Positions 20,279 to 28,267 of a stretch of DNA of 64,000 nucleotides are shown here, piece after piece (position 1 is the first letter of the stretch; each line of letters starts with the position of its first letter). The notes beneath the pieces were generated by a model. That model was not told where the DNA came from and ran no database searches. It saw only the letters and a program-made list of their open reading frames with translations. The stretch is from F23-B02 sp963625685 (GTDB lineage: Bacteria; Bacillota; Clostridia; Oscillospirales; Oscillospiraceae), in NCBI GenBank assembly GCA_963625685.1, contig CAVFTR010000001.1:451739-515738 (forward strand). Direction: 5' to 3'. The position numbers and the translations under genes were made by a program.

Positions 20279-20800
20279 CTATTTTTTTAATATCTCTTTT
20301 ATCCCCGACGCAGTCGGGAGCAGAAACGGCACGCGGGTCTTGTATTCCGCGTATCCGCCTATGCAGCGCGGGAAAATCCACCTGTCCTCCGCCGCGGCGA
20401 GCAGCAGATCAAGCGCCGTATACAGCGCGGCATCCGTCCATGGCAGCGCCAGCGCATAGTGCAGCGAGAGGTAAAGGCCCGCGAAAAACAGCACGCCCGG
20501 ATGCCGGCACAGGGCGTAAAAGCCCTTGTCGCATACGCTCCGGCCGCTGTCCTGCCGTACATACGCGTCGCCTACGGAAAATGAGCCGAACAGCGCGTAC
20601 AGAAGCAGGAGCAGGAACGCCGCGGCCACGGCGCACCAGGCGGCGTCCGCCTCCTCCGGTCTCAGGCGCAGCGCGGTCGCCGCGGCCAGCGCCGCAAGCC
20701 CCGCCGGAAAGCACAGCCGCAGCGGGCCCTTATGCCAGACGGCGTCGTTCACATCCCCAAGCAGCATCACGAAAAACGCCGCCGCTCCGAGGAGCGTCAT
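20279..20800 (-). CDS. Isoprenylcysteine methyltransferase-like membrane protein
   Basis: A 173-residue membrane protein with four to five hydrophobic segments. The C-terminal signature GFYALCRHPGVLFFAGLY followed by YAEYKTRVPFLLP matches the ICMT/PEMT/NnrU-type superfamily, in which the RHP and the late E/Y residues bind S-adenosylmethionine at the membrane face. In bacteria these enzymes methylate small lipophilic acids, phospholipids or unknown targets. Its ATG (20800) overlaps the Hpt stop by 4 bases, and the GH3-like gene follows after 17 bases. A longer upstream start is rejected because its extra 35 residues are Arg/Cys-rich and lie inside the Hpt gene. Confidence 0.75.
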   Translation of the reverse strand: MTLLGAAAFFVMLLGDVNDAVWHKGPLRLCFPAGLAALAAATALRLRPEEADAAWCAVAAAFLLLLLYALFGSFSVGDAYVRQDSGRSVCDKGFYALCRHPGVLFFAGLYLSLHYALALPWTDAALYTALDLLLAAAEDRWIFPRCIGGYAEYKTRVPFLLPTASGIKEILKK

Positions 20801-21147
20801 AGGCTTTTTATCATGCCGGCGGCAGCGGCATATTCGCGCTCGACATCGCCGCGGTATTCCAGCGCCGCGCTGACGTCTCCCCGGCGCAGAGGCTCTGTAA
20901 TGCACTTGAGCGCCTCGAAGAGTCCCGTGAGCCCCAGCATGCCGGAGCTGCCCTTTAAGGAGTGCGCCGCGCGGAAGCCCTCCTGCGCGTCGAGCTCCGT
21001 GAGCGCCGACATGAGCTCTTTATAGCTTTTATCGGCAAGGAACATTTCCAGCAGACTGTGCAGCAGCTGCTCGTCTCCCGCGACGCGCTCTATCGCGCCG
21101 GCGTAATCGTAATCTCTGATAGCGTAGGCAAATTTAATTTCGGGCAT
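20797..21147 (-). CDS. Histidine phosphotransfer (Hpt) protein
   Basis: A stand-alone 116-residue Hpt domain. The phosphorylated His is His62 in FRAAHSLKGSSGMLGL, the invariant core of the family. It should shuttle phosphate from the receiver of the hybrid kinase two genes downstream to the response regulator encoded just upstream. The start MPEIKF (ATG 21147) is chosen because AAGGAG is seven bases before it. The gene overlaps the response-regulator stop by 14 bases, so the two are translated together. Confidence 0.93.
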   Translation of the reverse strand: MPEIKFAYAIRDYDYAGAIERVAGDEQLLHSLLEMFLADKSYKELMSALTELDAQEGFRAAHSLKGSSGMLGLTGLFEALKCITEPLRRGDVSAALEYRGDVEREYAAAAGMIKSL

Positions 21148-21850
21148 CCGCTTTCTCCTTATATTCAAATATCTCCGACGGGCGGCCGCCCGTCTTGCAG
21201 TCGAGCGTTATGCCTATCTCGCCGAGAGAGTGCATGTATTTAAGATATCTGCGCGAGGTGACCGTTGAAAGGCCGAGGCCGTCGCTTATCTCGACGAGCG
21301 GCATCTTCCTCCCCGCGTTTTCGCGCATGAAGGCCCTTACCGTTTCGAGCGTCGTCCTGTTTATCTTCTCCGTGCTCGGCGCGCCGGCGGCGGGCTGCTC
21401 GGTATTGTAATTTCTGTGCGGGCAGAGCAGAACGTCGACCTTATCCTGCGTCCAGACGCGGGTGGTCCTGACGAGCTTCATGACCGTTTCAAAGCGCGAC
21501 ACGGCCTTTTCGAGGCGCGCGCCGTTGAAGGGCTTGAGGATATAGTCGCATATGCCGTAGCACATGGCCGAGCGTATGACCTGATAGTCGTCGGCCGAGG
21601 TTATCATGATGACCTGAACGTCGGTATTGAACTTTCTGAGCTCGGCGAGAAACTCGATGCCGTTCATGCCTGGCATGAAATAATCGAGCACGATAAGCTC
21701 CGCCCCGTCCGGCGTCTGCCTGAGATATTCAAGCGCGTCGCCGCAGCGCCTGTAATTGCCGCATAGCTTCAGCTGGGTAAATTTACCGAGCTGCTTTTCA
21801 AGTATCGAGCAGACCATCAGGTCGTCCTCGACAATTATCGTTTTATACAT
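21134..21850 (-). CDS. Response regulator, CitB/DcuR-like with winged-helix output
   Basis: A 238-residue regulator and first gene of the operon. The receiver (1-122) has VEDD near the start, phospho-acceptor Asp56 (LIVLDYFMPGMNG), TSADD and the Lys of DYILKPF. The C-terminal half (about 160-235; LVEISDGLGLSTVTSRRYLKYM) is a helix-turn-helix typical of CitB-family regulators that normally pair with membrane sensors of small metabolites. The start at ATG 21850 has GAGGTG upstream, and an in-frame ATG ten codons earlier lacks one. It probably controls this operon, the divergent gene at 22052, or both. Confidence 0.93.
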   Translation of the reverse strand: MYKTIIVEDDLMVCSILEKQLGKFTQLKLCGNYRRCGDALEYLRQTPDGAELIVLDYFMPGMNGIEFLAELRKFNTDVQVIMITSADDYQVIRSAMCYGICDYILKPFNGARLEKAVSRFETVMKLVRTTRVWTQDKVDVLLCPHRNYNTEQPAAGAPSTEKINRTTLETVRAFMRENAGRKMPLVEISDGLGLSTVTSRRYLKYMHSLGEIGITLDCKTGGRPSEIFEYKEKADARN

Positions 21851-21903
21851 AGAAAACACCTCTGAATATCCTGTCTTCATTTCTCCGAGATTTTATTATA
21901 TTT

Positions 21904-21932
21904 ATTTTACCAAGTTTTTTTATCCCGGTCAA
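21904..21932 (-). promoter_or_regulatory. Promoter of the phosphorelay/GH3 operon
   Basis: Minus-strand TTGACC and TAAAAT separated by 17 bases, about 55 bases before the response-regulator ATG. Confidence 0.6.
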
Positions 21933-21995
21933 CAGAAACAGGATAATTAGTTTTTTAATATTCTGCGTTGGAATATCGTACATGGGCTTTTTTGC

Positions 21996-22024
21996 TTGCA
22001 AGGAGCGCGGCGGCGTGTTACAAT
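21996..22024 (+). promoter_or_regulatory. Promoter of the small gene at 22052
   Basis: TTGCAA and TACAAT with a 17-base spacer end 27 bases before the ATG, divergent from the phosphorelay promoter. Confidence 0.55.
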
Positions 22025-22051
22025 TAGCAAAAACCTATCGGAGGCAAGGCC

Positions 22052-22372
22052 ATGACAAATGAGGAAAAGCTCGATATCAAAAAGGAGATCGAGGAGCAGG
22101 ACGGCTATAGCTACAGCGACGAGCTGTTTTACACCGGCGAGGGCGATCTTCTCGACACCGCCGAGGGCAGAGCCAAATTCTGCCGCCTAAACGAGACGAC
22201 GGTGTTCAAGAAAAAGGACCCCACGGTCTGGAACAACTACATCTGGGTGTTCAACAATCAGGGCGTCGGCATGACGATAAAGCGTCAGAGCCACGTCGAC
22301 CCCCAGCTTATGGAATGCATCGACTATGACGCCGACGGCAATCCCACCGGCAAGGCCTACGAGCCGACATGA
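22052..22372 (+). CDS. Small acidic hypothetical protein
   Basis: A 106-residue soluble protein with no signal peptide or membrane segment, strongly acidic at the N-terminus (KLDIKKEIEEQDG) with an aromatic middle (WNNYIWVFNNQGVG). I do not recognise the family. The start is supported by GGAGG eight bases upstream, and its own promoter and a strong terminator make it monocistronic. It lies divergently beside the phosphorelay operon, so co-regulation is possible but not shown. Confidence 0.8.
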   Translation: MTNEEKLDIKKEIEEQDGYSYSDELFYTGEGDLLDTAEGRAKFCRLNETTVFKKKDPTVWNNYIWVFNNQGVGMTIKRQSHVDPQLMECIDYDADGNPTGKAYEPT

Positions 22373-22384
22373 TGTAAGCAAAAA

Positions 22385-22418
22385 GAAGCTTCACGCCATC
22401 GTGAAGCTTCTTTTTTAA
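22385..22418 (+). terminator. Terminator after the small acidic gene
   Basis: AGAAGCTTCACG pairs with CGTGAAGCTTCT around a 4-base loop, followed by a T-run. A-rich flanking on the other side could also serve the convergent minus-strand unit. Confidence 0.9.
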
Positions 22419-22482
22419 TATCGCGCCTTTAGGCCTGCTGTGCCCTTGCGGGCATGTGTTTTCTTGTCTCAGCCGGCCTTTC

Positions 22483-22557
22483 CTATTTGTTTTTCTTCAT
22501 GCAGTCGTACAAAAGCAGGATCGGGAAAAAGATGATGTCCAAAACAACATACAGCAT
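22483..22557 (-). CDS. 24-residue membrane peptide downstream of hypB
   Basis: A very short frame begins at ATG 22557 with a near-perfect Shine-Dalgarno (AAGGAGGAG) six bases upstream. It encodes a single hydrophobic helix, MLYVVLDIIFFPILLLYDC, ending in MKKNK, a basic C-terminal tail. It starts 38 bases after the hypB stop. The ribosome site and the hydrophobic-then-basic pattern support a real small membrane protein, but no family is recognised and its function is unknown. Confidence 0.6.
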   Translation of the reverse strand: MLYVVLDIIFFPILLLYDCMKKNK

Positions 22558-22595
22558 GTGCCTCTCCTCCTTAAATACATACGTGATGTTCTCTG

Positions 22596-23264
22596 TTACT
22601 TGTTCCACTCGGCGACCTGGGTGCGCAGCCAGTCCGCCCACTGGTCGATGCCATCGCCCGTTCTTGCGGAGATGGGGATGATGGTGATGTCGGGATTGAG
22701 CTTTTTTACGTACTCCTCGCACTTTTCGAGGTCAAAATCGAAGTACGGCATGACGTCTATCTTGTTGACGAGCAGAACGTCGCAGATCGAGAACATCAGC
22801 GGGTACTTGAGAGGCTTGTCGTGACCCTCCGGAACGGAGAGGATCATGGCGTTTTTCACTGCGCCCGTGTCAAACTCCGCGGGGCAGACGAGGTTGCCGA
22901 CGTTTTCAAGTATGGCAAAGTCGATATTTTCCGTGCCGAGGCCCTCGAGGCCCTGCCTGGTCATGCCCGCGTCGAGGTGGCACATGCCGCCGGTGTGCAG
23001 CTGGATGACCTTAGCGCCGGTCTCCGCTATCGTGTGCGCGTCGACGTCCGAGTCGATATCGGCCTCCATGACGCCTATGCGCATTTCGTCCCTGAGCGCC
23101 GCGATGGTCGCCTTGAGGGTCGTCGTCTTGCCCGAGCCGGGGGACGACATGAGGTTCAGCAGAAAGGTCTTCTCCTTCCTGAGCTCCTGCCTGAGCTGCT
23201 CTGCCTCCCTGTCGTTATTTTCAAATACGCTTTTTTTGATCTCCAATACTCTGAAGCCTTCCAT
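22596..23264 (-). CDS. hypB: Hydrogenase/urease nickel incorporation GTPase HypB
   Basis: HypB is the GTPase that helps insert nickel into [NiFe]-hydrogenase, usually with HypA. The 222 residues carry the Walker A motif LMSSPGSGKTTTL (about 38-50), the metal/GTPase switch segment (EADIDSDVDAHTI), HTGGMCHLDAGM with its metal-binding Cys-His, ENVGNLVCPAEFD, and the guanine-specificity NKID. No N-terminal CxxC nickel site is seen. The start is ATG 23264, eight bases after AGAGGTG, although a TTG two codons earlier is possible. No hydrogenase, hypA or other hyp gene is in the window, so the client enzyme must be elsewhere. Confidence 0.93.
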   Translation of the reverse strand: MEGFRVLEIKKSVFENNDREAEQLRQELRKEKTFLLNLMSSPGSGKTTTLKATIAALRDEMRIGVMEADIDSDVDAHTIAETGAKVIQLHTGGMCHLDAGMTRQGLEGLGTENIDFAILENVGNLVCPAEFDTGAVKNAMILSVPEGHDKPLKYPLMFSICDVLLVNKIDVMPYFDFDLEKCEEYVKKLNPDITIIPISARTGDGIDQWADWLRTQVAEWNK

Positions 23265-23285
23265 GATCAATACACCTCTGTCTTT

Positions 23286-24479
23286 TTAATTTAGTGAATT
23301 CATTATAGTGTTCAGCACGCTGTCAAAATTTCTGCTGTTTAGCGAATATTCCGCGCTGGCGGCCGCAGTCGTGCTGCTGCCGTTTTTCCGCATCGTCTTC
23401 ACCGCGTCCATGAGCTTATCATACAGCGAAAGCTCCGACGACGAGCTCTCCCGGCCGATCGCAGCCAGATAGCCCGAAGCTCCGACGAAGCTGCTGTTGT
23501 TCTTCTGCGAGGTGAACCAGCGCAGAAACTCCACCGCTGACCTTTCACGGCTGCTGTCCGACGCGAGGATGGTCATGCCGCTGACCTTCTGCGTATACGC
23601 GGGCTTGCCGTCCTTCATATACGGGAAGCTTATAAACTCGAACTCGTCGCCGAGCTTATCGGCGTACTTCATCAGGTCCGCCGACGAGACTATCGCGGCG
23701 GCTATATCGCCGTCGGCAAGCTTTTTCGCCGCCTGTCCGCCGCACGAGGCAAAGCCCCTGTTATAGGCCGTCTCGGCCAGGAGCTTGTAGATATATTTGC
23801 AGTTGTCGCTGTCGGTATCGTGCGGGCTCACGCCGTCAAACTCCTCGCCGAGCTGCGCGACGGCGTCGCGGAAAAACAGCGAGTAGTCGGATATGGTGAA
23901 AAAGCTCTTTGAGCTGCGCTTGTAGTATTCGTCGGCTACCGAGCAGAGCTTTTCAAAGCTAGATATCGCGTCCGGGTCGGCAAAAAGCGAGGTGTTGACG
24001 ATAAAGACGTCCGTCTCCGCCGCTATCGGCACGCAGGAAAGGCCGTTCGGGCCCTTGGCCGCCCTGGTCATGTCGCCGTCGTAGCCCGAGGTCTCCCAGC
24101 TGCCGAAATATTTGTCCATATCGGCAAGCTCGCCCTCGTCGTCGAGGTAAGCGGCAAAATCGGTGTCGCAGGCGATGATATCCGGCCTTTCGCCGCCGCC
24201 GGCGATGGCGTCTGTCAGGCTTTCATAGAGCTGCTCCTGGGTATCGAAGGCCTTCGTGCTTATCGTTATGCTTCGCTCCGCGCCGTCATTTTCGTTATAC
24301 TCGCCGCACATGGCGTAAAAGCCCGACCACATCGCGTCGTCGTTTACGTACCACACGCTCAGCGTCTGCGGCTCGTCCGGCTCAAACGGCGCATAGTGGG
24401 CAAAGTATATGTATATTACGCCGCCGAGCAGCAGCGCAGCCGCCGCCGCAATAGCGAGCCTATACTTGATCTTTGACAT
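23286..24479 (-). CDS. Membrane-anchored extracellular solute-binding protein (family 1-like)
   Basis: A 397-residue exported protein with an N-terminal hydrophobic segment (AIAAAAALLLGGVIYIYFA) but no lipobox Cys, so it is probably anchored by an uncleaved helix. The rest resembles ABC substrate-binding proteins for sugars: LSVWYVNDDAMW, RPDIIACDTDFAAYL, and a late VSGMTILASDSSRERSAVEFLRWF. No ABC permease or ATPase genes are adjacent. It sits between hypB and an ECF sigma/RsgI-like pair. The start MSKIKY has AAGGA upstream; an ATG six codons earlier lacks a ribosome site. It may be a sensor or scavenging protein rather than a classic transporter part. Confidence 0.75.
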   Translation of the reverse strand: MSKIKYRLAIAAAAALLLGGVIYIYFAHYAPFEPDEPQTLSVWYVNDDAMWSGFYAMCGEYNENDGAERSITISTKAFDTQEQLYESLTDAIAGGGERPDIIACDTDFAAYLDDEGELADMDKYFGSWETSGYDGDMTRAAKGPNGLSCVPIAAETDVFIVNTSLFADPDAISSFEKLCSVADEYYKRSSKSFFTISDYSLFFRDAVAQLGEEFDGVSPHDTDSDNCKYIYKLLAETAYNRGFASCGGQAAKKLADGDIAAAIVSSADLMKYADKLGDEFEFISFPYMKDGKPAYTQKVSGMTILASDSSRERSAVEFLRWFTSQKNNSSFVGASGYLAAIGRESSSSELSLYDKLMDAVKTMRKNGSSTTAAASAEYSLNSRNFDSVLNTIMNSLN

Positions 24480-24578
24480 TTTCTGTTCCTTTTTCATTAA
24501 AAATATGCGTTTTGAGGTCTTACACTGCTTTTATATCACATTTTTCCGTCGTTTTCAACTGCATTGTGTCGACATGAC

Positions 24579-24609
24579 AAAACGACAGAGGCTTTGCCTC
24601 TGCCGTTTT
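24579..24609 (-). terminator. Terminator of the ECF sigma/anti-sigma operon
   Basis: CAGAGGC/GCCTCTG stem extended by ACGG/CCGT-type pairs and flanked by A4/T4, just after the stop at 24628 when read leftward. Confidence 0.8.
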
Positions 24610-24627
24610 GCGTATTTGGGATATGTA

Positions 24628-25749
24628 TCAGGCCGCCGGGATCAGCGACGCTGCTATATGCGCCAGGACCTTGCCGAGCTCGCTCTGGCTGAGCCAGTCG
24701 GTGACGGTGCTCTGCCCTATGCCGATGATCGCACCGTGATTGCCGATATTCTTAGTAAGGCTCTCCGCGAGGACCGCCCAAAGCTTCTGTCCGTCGTCGG
24801 TGCTGCTCTCGGCTATGCTGAACTCATAGCCGATGCGCTTTGCGACGTCGCTGGGGCTGTAATACTCGCTGAGCTTATCGTAGAAATCGCTTATGGCGCT
24901 GGTGAAGCTCATCAGCTCGTCGCAGTCGAGCTCGCCGAGGTTGAGCTTTCCCTCGTATTTCTCGGGCACCACGCCGGCGACGGAGCCGGTACGCTCGACG
25001 CCCTCGGGCAGGCCGAGATATTGGAACAGCTGGTTTAGAAGCTGTATATTGCTCTGCACGAGCTTGTCAAAGCTGTAATCGCCGTGCTCGGAGATGAATT
25101 TGTTTATAACGTCGACGCGTCCCTCGGACACGCTGTACTTCTCCGCCGTCGCCGCGGCGGCGTCGTCATGGCTTATTATCTGGCCGAGTATCGAGAAGCC
25201 GTAATTGACGGCCTTGTCTATCTGCTCGACGGCCTCGACCGACGCATCGAGCAGCTGCCGGGCCGCGTCGTCGCTTTCGGCCGCGACGCTTATGAGTATC
25301 GAGTTTTTGAGGTTCGTTATATATTCCTTTTCCTGAAGCGAGCTGACTATCTCCTTGACGGCGGTCCTGTAATCCTTGCCGGTGAGCTCGAGCCCCTCGA
25401 GAACGGGCTGCGACTCCTCGTTGAGGCCCTCCGCCTTCACGACGGTCTCGCGGTCGTCGACCTCAAGGCGGATGCTGGGGTTGACGTCTATCATGATGAC
25501 GCTGTTTGTCGCCATGGCGACGTTCTGTACGCCGGAGGGAAGCTCCATCTCGTCCTTATCCACCTTCGCGCCGTCAAGGGCCATTATCCCTGTCCCGAGA
25601 AGAACTATCGCAAGGCTTGCGGCGATGGACGCGACGAGGCTGCGCGAGCCCGCGCGCCTGCGCGCGGTCCTCACGCTTTCGGTCATTATCTCTTCAATGT
25701 ATTCATCTTTTACAGAGCCCAGACAGCTGAGCAGTTCGTCGCTCTTCAA
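24628..25749 (-). CDS. RsgI-like membrane anti-sigma factor
   Basis: A 373-residue protein with one membrane segment at about 38-56 (LVASIAASLAIVLLGTGIM) and a short cytoplasmic N-terminus that could bind the sigma factor encoded just upstream. The extracytoplasmic part begins SVIMIDVNPSIRLEVDDRE, the signature of the RsgI middle domain, with the same ...AVKEIVSSLQEKEYI helix seen in RsgI proteins. Residues 190-373 are helical and of no recognised family, and no carbohydrate-binding module is seen. It overlaps the sigma gene by 4 bases. Inferred role: hold the ECF sigma at the membrane until an outside cue releases it. Confidence 0.82.
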   Translation of the reverse strand: MKSDELLSCLGSVKDEYIEEIMTESVRTARRRAGSRSLVASIAASLAIVLLGTGIMALDGAKVDKDEMELPSGVQNVAMATNSVIMIDVNPSIRLEVDDRETVVKAEGLNEESQPVLEGLELTGKDYRTAVKEIVSSLQEKEYITNLKNSILISVAAESDDAARQLLDASVEAVEQIDKAVNYGFSILGQIISHDDAAAATAEKYSVSEGRVDVINKFISEHGDYSFDKLVQSNIQLLNQLFQYLGLPEGVERTGSVAGVVPEKYEGKLNLGELDCDELMSFTSAISDFYDKLSEYYSPSDVAKRIGYEFSIAESSTDDGQKLWAVLAESLTKNIGNHGAIIGIGQSTVTDWLSQSELGKVLAHIAASLIPAA

Positions 25750-26306
25750 AGAGATATTCCTTCTTTCATCAAGTGCTTTTTCAGCCTGCCGCGCAGTCTG
25801 AAAAGCATGGTAGTCGTTTTTGAGACCGATATGCCGTAGCGTGCCGCTACGTCCGCTATGGGCTCCATCATCCAGTATCGCCGCATGAAAACGCCGCGTT
25901 CCATGGCTCCGAGCGTTTCAAGAAAGCCGTTGAGGGCGTTTACTATCTCCTCGGAGTCCTGCCGCCGCTCCAGCTCGTCTGCGCCGGAGACACACTCGGC
26001 GAGCTCGTCGAGAAGCACCGGCACCTCGCCGCTTCCGCGCTTTGAGCTGTTCTTCTGCCGCAGCTTATCGAGCGCGATGTTGCGCGTTATCTTGCCGACA
26101 TAGGCCGAAAGCGATTCCGGCTCGTTTGGAGGAATACTGCCCCACGTCCTCATATAGGCGTCGTTTACGCACTCCTCGCTGTCCTCGGCGTTGCCGAGCA
26201 CGTTGAATGCCACGCGGTGACAATAGCGGCCGTATTTTATATCTATTTGTAACAAGGCTTCCTCCGAGCGGGCCAGAAAAAGCTCCACAATACGCCGATC
26301 GTCCAA
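25746..26306 (-). CDS. ECF-type RNA polymerase sigma factor
   Basis: A 186-residue two-domain sigma factor. Region 2 (about 10-80) includes HRVAFNVLGNAEDSEECVNDAYMRTW and region 4 (about 125-180) includes MERGVFMRRYWMMEPIADVAARYGIS, with the helix-turn-helix that reads the -35 box. The start is TTG (26306) preceded by AGGAGAG. It is coupled by a 4-base overlap to the RsgI-like anti-sigma. ECF sigmas usually activate their own operon, but no promoter could be assigned with confidence in the AT-rich upstream region 26307-26428. Confidence 0.92.
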   Translation of the reverse strand: MDDRRIVELFLARSEEALLQIDIKYGRYCHRVAFNVLGNAEDSEECVNDAYMRTWGSIPPNEPESLSAYVGKITRNIALDKLRQKNSSKRGSGEVPVLLDELAECVSGADELERRQDSEEIVNALNGFLETLGAMERGVFMRRYWMMEPIADVAARYGISVSKTTTMLFRLRGRLKKHLMKEGISL

Positions 26307-26428
26307 AACTCTCTCCTAACTTCTAATTATAGAGACGGATTATTGGTTTAAGTATCACATTTTTTCACGAAAAACACAAGAATTATTTTTCCAAATACCG
26401 CATTTTAATTATTTGAAACCATTTGTTG

Positions 26429-26457
26429 TTGTAGACGCGTTGTTAATATGTTATATT
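26429..26457 (+). promoter_or_regulatory. Promoter of cdsA operon
   Basis: TTGTAG and TATATT with a 17-base spacer, ending 40 bases before the TTG start of cdsA. Confidence 0.5.
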
Positions 26458-26497
26458 AGGCGTTGATTCTGCGATTTCACGAAAGAGGGTACAAAAC

Positions 26498-27301
26498 TTG
26501 AAAACAAGAGTTATTTCGGCAACGGTGCTTATAATACTGGTCGTTGCCTGCTTTGCGCTGGGGCCCGCGACGAGGGCTCTGTTTCTGCTGGCGGCAATGA
26601 TAATGGCCGTGTGGGAGACCTGCCGCGCCGTCGCTCAGAAGGGCGTCGCATGCGCGCCGTGGATACTTTACGCCTACTGCGCGGCTACCGTGGCCGAGCT
26701 GTGGTTCGGCGCCGACGCCCTTGCATATGAGGTCACCTTCTTCCTTGCGGTGTTTGCCGCCATGACTGCCGGCATCGTCTCGAAAAAGATGCGCGGCGCG
26801 GGCGCTCTGGCGACGCTGGGCGTTCTGGCCTACCCCGTCGTGCCCTTCGTTATCGTCTGCAAGCTCGCGCTCATGGACAGCGGCGTGTGGATCCCCGTTT
26901 TCTCGATAGCCTGCATATCCACCTGGGTCTGCGACAGCTTCGCGCTGTTCGGCGGCAAGCGCTTCGGAAAGCACAAGCTTGCGCCCGAGGTCAGCCCCAA
27001 CAAGACCGTGGAGGGCAGCGTATGCGGCGCGATAAGCGCCGTTATTGCAGGAATTATTCTGTTTTTCGTGCTCCGGCAGTGGTATCCTGTCAATGTCCCC
27101 GTGTGCATGCTGACCGCTCTTATCTGCTCGAGCTTCGGTCAGGTCGGCGACCTTGCCGCGTCGCTTATAAAGCGCATGGCCGGTCTCAAGGACTACAGCA
27201 ACCTCATCCCCGGCCATGGCGGAGTTATGGACAGGGTGGACAGTCTGCTGTTCTCCATCCCCTCGGCATACTTCTGCCTTCTCATTGCGGGAACTATCTG
27301 A
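26498..27301 (+). CDS. cdsA: Phosphatidate cytidylyltransferase (CDP-diglyceride synthase)
   Basis: CdsA makes CDP-diacylglycerol from CTP and phosphatidate, the branch point of phospholipid synthesis, in the cytoplasmic membrane. The 267 residues contain about seven to eight hydrophobic segments and the full C-terminal family signature (SLIKRMAGLKDYSNLIPGHG followed by GVMDRVDS), plus DSFALFGGKRFGKHKL and SPNKTVEGS earlier. The start is TTG at 26498, eight bases after AGAGGG. In many Firmicutes cdsA is followed by dxr and rseP; here it is followed instead by a lipid kinase, so lipid metabolism is the local theme. Confidence 0.95.
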   Translation: MKTRVISATVLIILVVACFALGPATRALFLLAAMIMAVWETCRAVAQKGVACAPWILYAYCAATVAELWFGADALAYEVTFFLAVFAAMTAGIVSKKMRGAGALATLGVLAYPVVPFVIVCKLALMDSGVWIPVFSIACISTWVCDSFALFGGKRFGKHKLAPEVSPNKTVEGSVCGAISAVIAGIILFFVLRQWYPVNVPVCMLTALICSSFGQVGDLAASLIKRMAGLKDYSNLIPGHGGVMDRVDSLLFSIPSAYFCLLIAGTI

Positions 27302-27319
27302 TCTTAACGGAGTTATACA

Positions 27320-28219
27320 ATGAAAACCTTTTCCCAGCTCAAAAAGCTCATGCTCATCATAAATCCCGTCTCAGGACGGCGTACCTCGCTGCGCTTTCTG
27401 CCCGATATCATCGGCACCTTTTCGGCAAACGACTGCGCCGTGACCGTATTCCCGACCGCAAAGCGCGGCGACGCCACGGAGTTTGCCTCAAGCTACGGCG
27501 CGGAGTTTGACCTCATCGTATGCATCGGCGGCGACGGCACACTGAACGAGGTCATAAGCGGGATAGTACGCGGCGGCTGCCGCACGCCGCTCGGCTACAT
27601 CCCCTCGGGCAGCACGAACGACTTTGCCGCCTGCCACGGCATATCCTCCGATATGCTCGAGGCGGCGCGGAACATAGTAAACGGCAAGCCCAAAAGCATC
27701 GACATCGGCAGGTTCGGCGAACAGTATTTTGCCTACGTCGCGGCCTTCGGCGCGTTCTCCTGGCTGTCGTACACGACGCCGCAGAACCTTAAAAACATGC
27801 TCGGTCATTCGGCGTATCTGCTCGACGCGGTGAAGGATCTTCCCAAGATAAAGGCGCATCATCTGAAGCTCGACCTGGGCGAGTTCACCTGCGAGGGCGA
27901 TTATATATTCGGCGCGGTGTGCAACTCCACCTCTGTCGCCGGAACGATAACTCTCCCCAAGACCGTCGTCGACACGGGCGACGGCAAGTTCGAGGTCCTG
28001 CTCGTTCACGAGCCGCAGACGCTCATCGACTTTCAGAGCATCCTGCTCGGCGTTTTCACGCAGGACTACTCCTCCCCCTTCCTTGACTTCTTCCAGACCG
28101 ACTCCCTGAGCATCTGCGCTCCCGAGGAGCTCGACTGGTCGCTCGACGGTGAGCGCGGCAGGGGCGCCGCGCGGCACGAGATCGAAAATCTCGGCGGCAG
28201 GCTGACCCTGATATGCTGA
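27320..28219 (+). CDS. Diacylglycerol kinase-family lipid kinase (YegS/DgkB-like)
   Basis: A 299-residue soluble kinase of the DAGK catalytic family. The N-terminal phosphate loop IINPVSGRR (about 13-21), the central CIGGDGTLNEVISG (about 72-85) and GYIPSGSTNDFA (about 96-107) are the hallmark motifs; the C-terminal half is the beta-sandwich. DgkB-type enzymes rephosphorylate diacylglycerol left by lipoteichoic-acid synthesis, feeding phosphatidate back to CdsA. This fits the neighbour 18 bases upstream and the LtaS-like gene elsewhere in the window. The precise lipid substrate is not provable from sequence. Confidence 0.92.
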   Translation: MKTFSQLKKLMLIINPVSGRRTSLRFLPDIIGTFSANDCAVTVFPTAKRGDATEFASSYGAEFDLIVCIGGDGTLNEVISGIVRGGCRTPLGYIPSGSTNDFAACHGISSDMLEAARNIVNGKPKSIDIGRFGEQYFAYVAAFGAFSWLSYTTPQNLKNMLGHSAYLLDAVKDLPKIKAHHLKLDLGEFTCEGDYIFGAVCNSTSVAGTITLPKTVVDTGDGKFEVLLVHEPQTLIDFQSILLGVFTQDYSSPFLDFFQTDSLSICAPEELDWSLDGERGRGAARHEIENLGGRLTLIC

Positions 28220-28228
28220 TATATTCCG

Positions 28229-28258
28229 AAAATTACCGCTGCAAGCGGTAATTTTTCT
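28229..28258 (+). terminator. Terminator after the lipid kinase gene
   Basis: AAAATTACCGCT/AGCGGTAATTTT stem with a 3-base loop and T-run, only about 10 bases before the next gene. It may be an attenuator or an incomplete stop for the next gene. Confidence 0.75.
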
Positions 28259-28267
28259 TGAGGGCCT

